From the NCBI GenBank assembly GCA_028583605.1, contig CM053328.1, forward strand, positions 32,843,578 through 32,907,577: a DNA stretch of 64,000 nt, read 5' to 3'. Position 1 is the stretch's first letter; the number at the start of each line of letters is the position of its first letter. Below, piece after piece: positions 57,101 through 64,000 of this stretch. Origin of the DNA: Dastarcus helophoroides. Its lineage: Eukaryota; Arthropoda; Insecta; Coleoptera; Bothrideridae. Below the pieces are notes generated by a model. It saw only the letters and a program-made list of their open reading frames with translations, did not search any database and was not told the origin of the DNA. Made by a program: the position numbers and the translations under genes.

Positions 57101-60008
57101 TTAATTTTTCTTGGTTTCAGGGGACAAGTTCTGTATTTCAATTTTTGAAGATAACCAAGGACCAGTCCGTTCCATCAAAAAAAATACCCCCTTAAATATT
57201 TTTTAAAGTATAAAATTCAAAGCAAAGCTCACGGTTAAAAAAATCAACATTTCTAAAAAAAAGTGAAAATCTTAAAAAGTAGTCGAAATTTTGAAAAGTA
57301 TAAAGAGCTATGTTTAAGAATTTCCAATTTTATTGTAACGTTCGAAATTTTAAAAAAGTCGAAATTTTGAAGTGCCCAGTTTTCATAAAAAGTTAAATTA
57401 AATTAAATCAAAATTTTGAAAAAAATTAAAATTTTGAAAAAAAGTCGTGTGTAATTTTTAAAAAAGTTAAAATATTGAAAAAAGCTAACGGTTAAAAAAA
57501 TCAACATTTTCAAAAAAAGTGGAAATCTTAAAAACTAGTCGAAATTTTGAAAAGTATAAGAAGTTTTGTTTAAAAAATTCCAATTTTATTGAAAAGTTCG
57601 AAATTTTAAAAAAAAATCGAAATTTTGAGGTGTCCAATTTTCATCAAAAGTTTAATTAAAAAAAATCAAAATTTCCAACGAAATTAAAATTTTGAAAAAA
57701 GTCGTATCTAATTTTGAAGAAAGTTGAAATATTCAAAAATAGTCAGAAATTTCAAAAAAAAAGTCAAAATGTTGAAAACTGTCCAATTTTGATAAAAAAT
57801 TAAATTAAGAAATAAAATCAAAATTTCAAAGGAAATTAAAATTTTGAAAAAAGTCATATCTAATTTTTGAAAAAGTTAAAATATTTATAAAATAGTCAGA
57901 AATTTCAAAAAAATGTGAAATTTTGAAAAAATTCATAATTTTTCAAAAAATATTTAAAAAATGGGCAAATCTTTATAAAGCCGGAATTTTGAAAAAGTAT
58001 AAATTTCGAAAAACATCGAAACTGTTTTGAAAAGTTTAAGGAGCTCCGTTTAAGAAATTCCAATTTTATTGTAAAGTTCGAAATTTTAATAAAATTCGAA
58101 ATTCTGAAGTGTTCAATTTTCATAAAAAGTTAAATTAAATAAAATCAAAATTTTGAAGGAAATTAAAATTTTGAAAATAAGTATCCAAGTTTTAAAAAAG
58201 TTAAAATATTGAAAAAAGCTGACGGTTAAAAAAATCGACATTTTCAAAAAAAAAGTGAAAATCTTAAAAACTAGTCGAAATTTGGAAAAGTATCAGGAGT
58301 TTTATTTAAAAAATTCCAATTTTATTGAAAAGTTCAAAATTTTAAAAAAAATCGAAATTTTGAGGTGTCCAATTTTCATAAAAATTTTAATTAAAAAAAT
58401 TAAAATTCTGAAGCAAATTAAAAATTTGAAAAAGAGTCGTATCTAATTAAAAATTTTGATTTTGATTTTTTTTTTAAATTTAATTTTGTTTAAAAATCGA
58501 ACACTTCAAAATTTCGACTTTTTGAAAAATAGTCGGAAATTTAAAAAAAAAGTCGAAATTTTGAAGTGTTCGATTTTTAAACAAAATTAAATTTAAAAAA
58601 AAAATCAAAATTTCCAACGAAATTAAAATTTTGAAAAAAGTCGTATCTAATTTTTAAGAAAGTTGAAATATTCAAAAATAGTCAGAAATTTCAAAAAAAA
58701 ATCAAAATGTTGAAAACTGTCCAATTTTGATAAAAAATTAAATTAAGAAACAAAATCAAAATTTCAAAGGAAATTAAAATTTTGAAAAAAGTCATATCTA
58801 ATTTTGTAAAGTTAAAATATTTGGAAAAATGTCAGAAAATTCAAAAAAATGTGAAATTTTAAAAAAATTCAAAATTATTCAAAAAATGTTAAAAAACGGG
58901 CAAATCTTTATAAAGCCGAAATTTTGAAAAAGTATAAATGTCGAAAAACATCTAAACCGGAAAAAATCAATGATTATAAAAACCTCTAAATTTTCAAAAA
59001 AGAAGTCCTAATTCTGAGATAAAATCGTAGAAATATTTTATACTTTCAAAACAAATTCGATATTTAAGAAAAAATCAAAGCTTATCAGACCAAATTTTTG
59101 AATAAGGTAGTAATTTTTAAGGTGAAATTGAAAAAGTGTCGAAGTTTTCAACAAAATCAGAAAATATTCAATTATATCGAAATGTTGAAAAGGTCCAAAT
59201 TTTAAAAGAAAATCGGCGTTTCGAAATAAGTAAACATTTATTTCAAACAGTAGAAATTTTTAAAAAAGTGAAATTTTGACAGAAATAATTTTCAAAAGCG
59301 TCAAAATGTGCCCAAATCCACATTGGGTCTGCGTCCCACTTATAGTCCCTTTATGCTCCCCTGTTTGGATAGTTCTGCTCTAAATAACTCTAATTACATG
59401 AATTGTGGTTAATCCCGCCAAAATCGTGAAGCATGACTATGCACAATTAGACAAAACAATCAAAAATTTTGCAAAGCTTACGGTACAATATATCCATAAC
59501 ATTGCATCAATTTTTATTAAAATTGAAGCAATTTCTATTAAAATTTATTGAAGTAAATTTTTGAAAAATATGACATCAAAAGCGAAAAGCACATTTTCAT
59601 CATTGTCACTATTTGAGCTTTACATAATGGCGTCGCCCAATTTTTGATTTTTTTGAAAATCCATCCCGGAATTTACGTATTTATTGTATTAACGCAGATT
59701 GTCGATATGGAAATTTTATTGATTCAACACATTGACGTTTTAAACCAAAGTTTTAATAAAAAGTATCATTACGCTAGACAAGTTTAGTGCCACGTGATAT
59801 TTTTACAAAAAATAACAAGAATGCAAAGCGCCTAATTTTAAACATCAAAAATTTACTCGTTTATTATTTAAAACAGTTTTATTTTAGACAATGTTTTTGA
59901 AAATAATGTATATTTACCTCCTTCATTGCTGCAGTGAGCTTGTGATACGGGAAGCCAACCCAAATTCAAGTCTTCGAATCGAAAATTTGGTTTTCCATCT
60001 TTCGCCAT
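48141..60008 (-). CDS. nanos: Nanos, two coding exons
   Basis: Nanos is an RNA-binding translational repressor that acts with Pumilio in germ cells and in posterior patterning. Coding exons are 60,008-59,918 (91 bases) and 49,288-48,141 (1,148 bases), giving 412 residues. Exon 1 encodes MAKDGKPNFRFEDLNLGWLP to CSNEG and ends GGA G|GTAAAT; exon 2 starts after TTTCAG| with GT GGC TCA, phase-matched. Residues about 333-384 form the Nanos zinc finger: C-x2-C-x12-H-x10-C, then C-x2-C-x7-H-x4-C, with GGRVTCPILRKYICEFCGAT and DNAHTRRYCP. The middle is Asn/Ser-rich and disordered, as usual. A start at 49,340 in the exon 2 frame is possible but would read through intron sequence. Frame intact, no stops. 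The intron is 10.6 kb and rich in transposons. Confidence 0.93.
49395..50043 (-). mobile_element. Tc1-like element, internally deleted
   Basis: The ends are inverted repeats, CAGTC(T/G)G(T/A)TCAACAAGAA continuing through ACG(T/C)TCCTCGATT. TA flanks it at 49,393-49,394 and 50,044-50,045. The 649-base body has broken minus-strand frames; one reads PPEGNPMENLWSVSKKFAE, which resembles the third-acid region of Tc1-type DDE transposases (NP-x-ENLW). It lies in the nanos intron, 107 bases from the exon 2 acceptor. Confidence 0.8.
50337..51060 (+). mobile_element. hAT remnant with dimerisation-domain end
   Basis: It starts CAGGGTTGGGGTAATATATA, a hAT-like terminus. At 50,770-50,825 and again from 50,966 the frame FPAAGLKRIFSNFG, then NRLGNEKSE, is the C-terminal hAT dimerisation region, split by the hairpin retroposon at 50,826-50,965. 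The right terminus was not located. Confidence 0.6.
50826..50965 (+). repeat. Hairpin retroposon with 11-bp TSD, inserted in hAT
   Basis: 140 bases flanked by TTGGATTAATC at 50,815-50,825 and 50,966-50,976. Arms are CTTTAAACCAAGAAAGATTA and its near complement; the 3' end is CAGTTTCACCAACAAAAAAA. Confidence 0.85.
51478..51597 (+). repeat. Hairpin retroposon copy
   Basis: A short copy with arms GTCCCCTGAAACCACGAAAG and CTCTTGGTTTCAGGGAAC, then the GGACCAGTCCGTTGCACC tail and seven A. No clear duplication. Confidence 0.75.
51600..53080. other. Nanos intron, AT-rich
   Basis: Scattered AATTTC/GAAATT-type words, possibly very old copies of the palindromic minisatellite around 52.2-52.4 kb. Nothing else. 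Confidence 0.4.
53090..53185 (+). ncRNA. Hammerhead-ribozyme-like core
   Basis: CTGATGA at 53,123-53,129 is followed by GGTC, loop AAGGAA, GGCC (a 4-bp stem II with one G-U pair) and GAAA at 53,144-53,147. These are all core positions of a hammerhead. Flanking TATTTACAAC at 53,101 is complementary to GTTGTAAATA at about 53,165, which could form an outer stem. A valid stem III and cleavage triplet were not resolved, so activity is uncertain. Such motifs are known in Penelope-like elements and other retroelements. Confidence 0.45.
53718..53835 (-). repeat. Hairpin retroposon copy, inverse orientation
   Basis: Starts with the complement of the tail (AAACGGACTGGTCCTTGG) and ends with the TTTCAGGGAACAAGATTTG arm. 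Part of the central hairpin is deleted. Confidence 0.7.
53836..55320. other. Nanos intron, AT-rich
   Basis: No gene seen. 54,840-55,020 holds a repeated stretch (GGAAATGTCATTTAAACTGA, then TTTTGATA-CATTTCGACC) in two copies about 115 bases apart. Confidence 0.4.
55410..56384. mobile_element. Non-autonomous hAT, 975 bases, 8-bp TSD
   Basis: CTCGTCAG flanks it at 55,402-55,409 and 56,385-56,392. The ends are CAGTGTTGC and GCAACACT. Subterminal GCTACCGG/CCGGTAGC-type repeats near both ends match in inverse orientation. It contains a younger foldback copy at about 55,846-56,250. Confidence 0.8.
55846..56250. repeat. Foldback element copy inside the hAT
   Basis: The same units as 2,479-3,330: CAATAGGTTTGAACATTTAT, then the complement TAGCATTCGAGTTGGAT, then TTCAACTGTTGGTAGTTCAG. 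It is shorter and less diverged than the host copy around it. Confidence 0.75.
56441..56743. mobile_element. 303-base MITE, copy 1
   Basis: Starts CATATATGTAATACTTATAT and ends with the complement of CATATATGTAATACTTCTAT. TTTAAAAT and TTTCAAAT (7 of 8) flank it, so the duplication is 8 bp. Same length as copy 2 at 60,674 but in inverse orientation. Confidence 0.85.
56997..57184 (+). repeat. Hairpin retroposon, most complete copy, 13-bp TSD
   Basis: 188 bases flanked by TACCCCCTTAAAT at 56,984-56,996 and 57,185-57,197. Arms AACTTGTCCCCTGAAACCAA and its complement enclose ACACAACAAAGGTTGCTCTA and a TTTCGACAGCCAAGCTGTCA mini-hairpin. The 3' end is GGACCAGTCCGTTCCATC followed by eight A. Confidence 0.85.
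57198..59300. repeat. AT-rich minisatellite with higher-order duplication
   Basis: Short units (AAATTTTGAAAAAAGTC, AAAATCAAAATTTC) fill the stretch. A block of about 730 bases starting at 57,475 recurs from about 58,205 (markers GCTAACGGTTAAAAAAATC and GAAAACTGTCCAATTTTGAT). An inverted repeat with arms of about 75 bases lies at 58,452-58,625. Confidence 0.75.
59301..59917. other. Nanos intron next to exon 1
   Basis: No element recognised. Confidence 0.4.
59918..60008 (-). CDS. nanos: Nanos exon 1 (start codon)
   Basis: The ATG at 60,008 sits in CAAGATGG, a good initiation context. The 30 codons plus one base end on GTAAAT. The FRFEDLNLGWLP segment is a short N-terminal motif of the kind used to recruit deadenylase in other Nanos proteins, but I cannot say it is homologous. 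It lies 10.6 kb from exon 2. Confidence 0.8.
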
Positions 60009-60237
60009 CTTGAAGTCTTCCTCTACCTAAAATATCTGCGCGTTACGAAATGTTTTGAGTGTCACTAAATTCTTCCTCACCAAGATTAATGTATGTAATC
60101 GATAAAAAGAAAGCTCAAAATCTCTTTTAAAGATGATTTCTGCGCGCAACTTTAACTTTAAGAAGTTAGCACTACGAAGTCGTCTTGGAGTCTGAATATT
60201 GAGAGCAGGAAGCATGGCTAGCGCATGCATTTTAAGG

Positions 60238-60248
60238 ATATATATACC
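60238..60248 (-). promoter_or_regulatory. Possible TATA box of nanos
   Basis: TATATATATCC on the minus strand about 230 bases before the nanos ATG. The predicted start site near 60,210 would give a leader of about 200 bases. It is purely positional and weak; the area is AT-rich. Confidence 0.25.
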
Positions 60249-60250
60249 TG

Positions 60251-60620
60251 CAGGGTTGCCAAGTCAAAATAAAAGAAATTATCGTATTAACTATAAAAAT
60301 TTTTGGTACATTATCGTTCAGTATATTTTATAGTTCAACAACTCAGGAATTTTGGCGACCATAAAAAACCCAACACAATTATGGTGTACACACACTCATG
60401 GTATACACACACATGGTACACGGTACTTGCCAATTTTATCGACTAAAAACAAGGTTCTCAACACAATAATTCTTTTTTCATCATAAATTTAAAACCATAT
60501 TTAGCTTTTATTAGCTTTTACGATAACTCCTCCAAAATTAACATACATCCATTATCGTACATCGTATGAGATCTGTAATTATCGTACAAAAGGATAATTA
60601 TCCTACACCTGGCAACACTG
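60251..60620. mobile_element. hAT-like MITE next to the nanos promoter region
   Basis: Ends CAGGGTTGCCAAGTC and, on the other strand, CAGTGTTGCCAGGTG. 370 bases, rich in TTATCGTA words in both orientations. Flanking 8-mers TATACCTG and ATACGTAC do not match exactly, so the duplication is doubtful. Confidence 0.6.
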
Positions 60621-60673
60621 ATACGTACGTATATATTTCACAGAACGTATGATCCTACGAGGCGTATATTAGC

Positions 60674-60976
60674 CATATATGTAATACTTCTATATGGCGT
60701 GTTTTGTACCTTCGATTGTGTTCAAAAGGCGCGATGGATATATATGTTTGTCTTTTTGGAGGACAGAATTTATTAACCAATCCCGCTTCTCGTCAGTTAT
60801 CTTTGTTGTCATTCATTTATTAGTGTTCCCGCCCATCTTGTCATCTGTTCGCGCTATAAATGAATGAATGCTTGTCCTCCAAAGAGTACGACATATACTT
60901 TCATCTAACCTTTTAGACAACGCAATTTGTAGTGGCGATTATACACAATACGCCATATAGAAGTATTAGATATATG
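60674..60976. mobile_element. 303-base MITE, copy 2
   Basis: Same family and length as 56,441-56,743, inverse orientation. A perfect 8-bp duplication ATATTAGC lies at 60,666-60,673 and 60,977-60,984. Confidence 0.88.
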
Positions 60977-60994
60977 ATATTAGCGCGCTGATTA

Positions 60995-61490
60995 GGGATG
61001 TCGATCTGAGATCGATTAATCAAAAAATAGTTTTTTTCAAGTCTCAAGGTCGGTTTTTTAGATCGATCTAAGGAACGATTCAAAAATCCTAAGAATCGGA
61101 TCGATTTACTTAGATGCAGGTCACTGTAAATTTAAGGACAAACATTTTTTATTTTTTACATAAGTGTATTTATGTCGTTATGTTATTCTTCATTTCCATC
61201 TACGAACAATAGCTACGTTAATTAATCGAAAAATCGATTTTTTCAAGTCTCAAAGTCGATTTTTTAGATTGATCTCAAATATAGAATCGATATAATAAAC
61301 GATTCAAAAATCCTAAGAACCGAATTGATTTACAGGTCACTAATATAATATAAATTTAATGAGAAATTGTTTTTATTTGTTATGTAAGTGTATTTATGTC
61401 GTTGTGTTATTATCTACTGCCATCTAACAGCTGCATTAATAAGCCAACAGATGGCAGCATTAATATTTATTTTCATTCATTATGTCGTTG
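60995..61490. repeat. Tandem duplication of about 210 bases
   Basis: Two copies, from about 61,014 and 61,217, share TTAATCGAAAAATCGATTTT-type sequence, CGATTCAAAAATCCTAAGAA, ACAGGTCACT and TAAGTGTATTTATGTCGTT. GATTAGGGATGTCGAT at the left end looks like a transposon terminus, but a matching right end was not found. Confidence 0.6.
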
Positions 61491-61669
61491 ACTGAATAGA
61501 AAAGATAACTGGTGCAGTGTTGCCATATATTTGGAGGTAAAATTCCGTCTTAAAAACTTTTATTTAGGGGTTGAACACGTTACACACGTTTTAATAAATA
61601 CACTACAAAACTTGAAAAAAGTTTATTTAGTTTATTACAAGAGCGTAGAAAGGACATCAGCTTGAAAAA

Positions 61670-63720
61670 AATCCTGAGATTAAAGTCAAAATTTCGACTT
61701 TATTGTAAAATTTCGAAAAAAAATGAAAGTCGAAATTTCTAGAAAAAAGTTGAAATTTCAATTTTTAAATCGAAATTTAACGAAATGTTACAAAGGCGTA
61801 GAAAAGACATCGATTAAAAAAAATGTTATTTTTAGAAATTTCGACTTTTCTCTCAGACTTCGAATTTTTTCTCAAATTTAAACTTTTTTCTGAAAATTTC
61901 GACCTTTTTTTGGAAATTTTGACTTTTTTCTGGAAATTTCAACTTTTTCGAAACGTTACAAAGGCGTAGAAAGGATATCGATTAAAAAAAATGTTATTTT
62001 AAGAATACTTTAACTTTTCTTCTCAAATTTCGATTTTAAGCTCGAAATTTTGACTTTTTTCTCGAAATTTCGATTTTTTTTATCAAATTTCAACTTTACT
62101 TCTCAAAATTTTGACTTTTTTCTCGAAATTTTTACCCTTTTCCCAAATTTTGATTTTTTTCTCGAAATTTCGTCCTTTTCCTCGAAATTTCGTTTTTTTT
62201 CTCAAATTTCGACTTTTTTCTTGAAATCTTGACCTTAATATCGAAATTTCGACTTTATACTCAAAATTTTAACCTTTTTTTTATCGAAATGTCGATTTTT
62301 TTCCCAAAATTTCGACTTTTTTTTTCGAAATTTCATCTTTTTTCGCAAATTTTGACCTTTGTCTCGAAATAATTTGAAATTTCGACTTTTTTCGACTTTT
62401 TCTCGAAATTTCGACGTTATTCTCCAATTTAAACTATTTTCTCGAAATTTCGACCTTAATTTTAAAAGTTCGACTTTTTTCTCAAAATTTCGTTTTTTTT
62501 CCCAATTTTCGCCTTATTTCTCAAATATCGACTTTTTTCCCGAAATCTTATTCTTAATATCGAAATTTCGACATTTTTCTCGAAATTTCGACTTTAAACC
62601 CAAAATGTCGACTACTTTTCTAGAAATTTAGACTTTTTTTTCAGAATTTTGACTTACGTTTTTCTCAAACTTCGACTTTTTTCTCGAAATTTCGACTTTT
62701 TTCTCGAAATTTCGACTTTTTTCTCAAATTCCGACTTTTTTCTCGAAATTTTGATCTTAATCACGGAATTTCGATTTAAAACTCAAAATTTCGACTTATT
62801 CTCGAAATTTCAACTTTCATCTCAAAATTTATAAAAAAAAAGATCAAAATTTGCTAATTAAAAATAGCAATTATTGAACGCACCCACTACCAACTGTCAA
62901 GATTGTTGGGAAAGAGGAGTGGTGGGACGCAACTGTCACCTGCCTAATTTGACCATAGAGTATTGAAATTTCGACTACTTCTCGAAATTTCGAAAAAAAA
63001 ATTCGTTATTAAAGTCGAAATTCCGAGATTAAAGTGGAAATTTCGACATTAGTCTCGGAATTTTAAGAAAAAAGTAAAAATATCAAGAAAAAAGCCGATT
63101 TTTCGACAAAGAAGTCTAAATTTCGAGTGTTAAATCGAAATTTCAAGTTTGAGGCCAAAATTTCGAGAAAAAAAGTCGAAATTTCAAAAATAAATCGAAG
63201 CAATTTTTTTGTACAGTCCGTGTCTTTTTTACGTTCTTGTAAAATGTCGAAATTTCAAAATATATATTTTTTGAATCAATGCCTTCTTACGCTTTTTTAA
63301 AATGTGGACTTTGAACCCAAAATTTCGACTTTTTTCTCGAAAATTCTACTTCATAGGTACATATGTCAAGAAAGTCGAAATTTTGGGTAATAAAAAATTG
63401 AAATTATTGAACGTACCCTACTGCTAAGTGTCAATATTAAATTGTAAAAGGGTTGATGCTAAGTATATACTCTTATATTCTAAGGGTTGGTGAGGCTAAA
63501 CTGTCATCTGCCTAACCTAACCATAGAATAAGAAATTTCGACTTATCTCGAAATTTCGTGAAAAAAAGTTGAAATTTCAAGATTAAAGCCGAAATTTCGA
63601 CTTTATCTATGAAATTTCCTAAGAAATATTCGAAATTTGGAAAATAAAGAAGAAATCTCCACTTTATTCTTTTAATTTCCAGTTTAAACTTCATATTTTT
63701 AAATATATTTTTAGAAATGA
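61670..63720. repeat. Palindromic minisatellite, GAAATTTCGACTTTTTTCTC units
   Basis: Units of about 19-21 bases built on TCGAAATTTCGA, which is its own complement. From 61,850 to 62,830 the plus strand is mostly the pyrimidine-rich version; from 62,970 to 63,210 and 63,540 to 63,680 the orientation is mixed. Two related stretches (TTATTGAACGCACCCACTAC... at 62,870 and ...GAACGTACCCTACTGCTAAG at 63,409) interrupt it, each followed by GCCTAA-TT/CC-GACCATAGA. F/S/R-rich ORFs here are artefacts. Confidence 0.8.
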
Positions 63721-64000
63721 ATGTATTTTCTACATCTTCGTAAAAAAAAACAAAAATACATAAATAAAAAACAAAACAGAAAATAAATATGTATCGGATC
63801 TTTTTAATTAGGAATAAATAATTAAAATATAAATATTAGTGTTTAAAATCCAAGAAAAAACTTTCAAAATTAAGTTAAATTTAAATTTGGACATAATGGT
63901 GGCGCCATTTTCTTTAAGCTTTGCGTTGCCTATAAATTATTGCGTAATTTCCATTTTTGAATGTTTTATCACAACATTTTAACCTTTGTATCACTTACAG
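63721..64000. other. Right-edge AT-rich sequence
   Basis: Nothing recognised. Confidence 0.4.

Noticed and set aside
60027..60230. 67-codon minus-strand ORF just upstream of nanos exon 1 (possible uORF)
   Set aside because: The transcription start is unknown and may lie inside it; no support beyond being open.
62050..62834. Plus-strand ORFs with repeated FFS/RNFDFFLEIS-like units
   Set aside because: Translations of the 20-base minisatellite, not proteins.
1..64000. tRNA and rRNA genes
   Set aside because: No cloverleaf with A and B boxes or rRNA-like stretch was noticed by eye; a tRNAscan run would settle it.

Overview
The window is AT-rich animal DNA, almost certainly from an insect. It has spliced genes with canonical GT-AG introns, a nanos gene, a cubilin gene, and arthropod-type transposons (mariner, hAT, piggyBac-like, Penelope-like, Jockey/CR1-like LINEs). 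Nothing bacterial or plasmid-like is present. I cannot fix the insect order from sequence alone.

Two host genes are supported, both on the minus strand. (1) Cubilin occupies about 3,574-41,837. I could follow 36 coding exons: a signal-peptide exon, two exons of the N-terminal cubilin stalk, 8 EGF modules and 12.5 CUB domains, about 5,800 coding bases. The 3' half lies beyond the left edge. The splice phases agree throughout except for three single-base indels, in CUB3, CUB5 and CUB7. Each of these breaks the frame inside an otherwise intact exon. (2) Nanos is coded by a 30-codon first exon at 59,918-60,008 and a large second exon at 48,141-49,288, which ends in the diagnostic double CCHC zinc finger. 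A 10.6 kb intron full of mobile elements separates them. The joined product is 412 residues.

Mobile elements fill the rest. From left to right: a pogo/Tigger-like transposase remnant (1-1.5 kb); a large foldback element with a 12-bp target-site duplication (TSD) (2.5-3.3 kb); a complete but decayed mariner (6.65-7.92 kb); a solo LTR (7.93-8.30 kb); a decayed DNA transposon with terminal repeats (11.26-17.9 kb) split by a 3.8 kb hAT element with a perfect 8-bp TSD; LINE copies at 29.4-30.8 and 36.4-38.5 kb, the second inserted into another solo LTR; a Penelope-like fragment with a GIY-YIG end (39.6-40.5 kb); a satellite of roughly 300-330-bp units that carries LINE scraps (42.6-45.86 kb); a piggyBac-like MITE (47.0-47.2 kb); a deleted Tc1-like element (49.4-50.0 kb); hAT remnants (50.3-51.1 kb); nested hAT, foldback and MITE insertions (55.3-56.8 kb); and long arrays of a palindromic GAAATTTCGA-type minisatellite (57.2-59.3 and 61.7-63.7 kb).

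The least expected elements are two repeat families. One is a short hairpin element present at least seven times, with TSDs of 10, 11 and 13 bp and an A-rich 3' end, which suggests retroposition of a self-complementary RNA. The other is a pair of 303-bp MITEs in opposite orientation that bracket nanos exon 1. There is also a hammerhead-ribozyme-like core at 53.12 kb. I saw no tRNA, rRNA or CRISPR.
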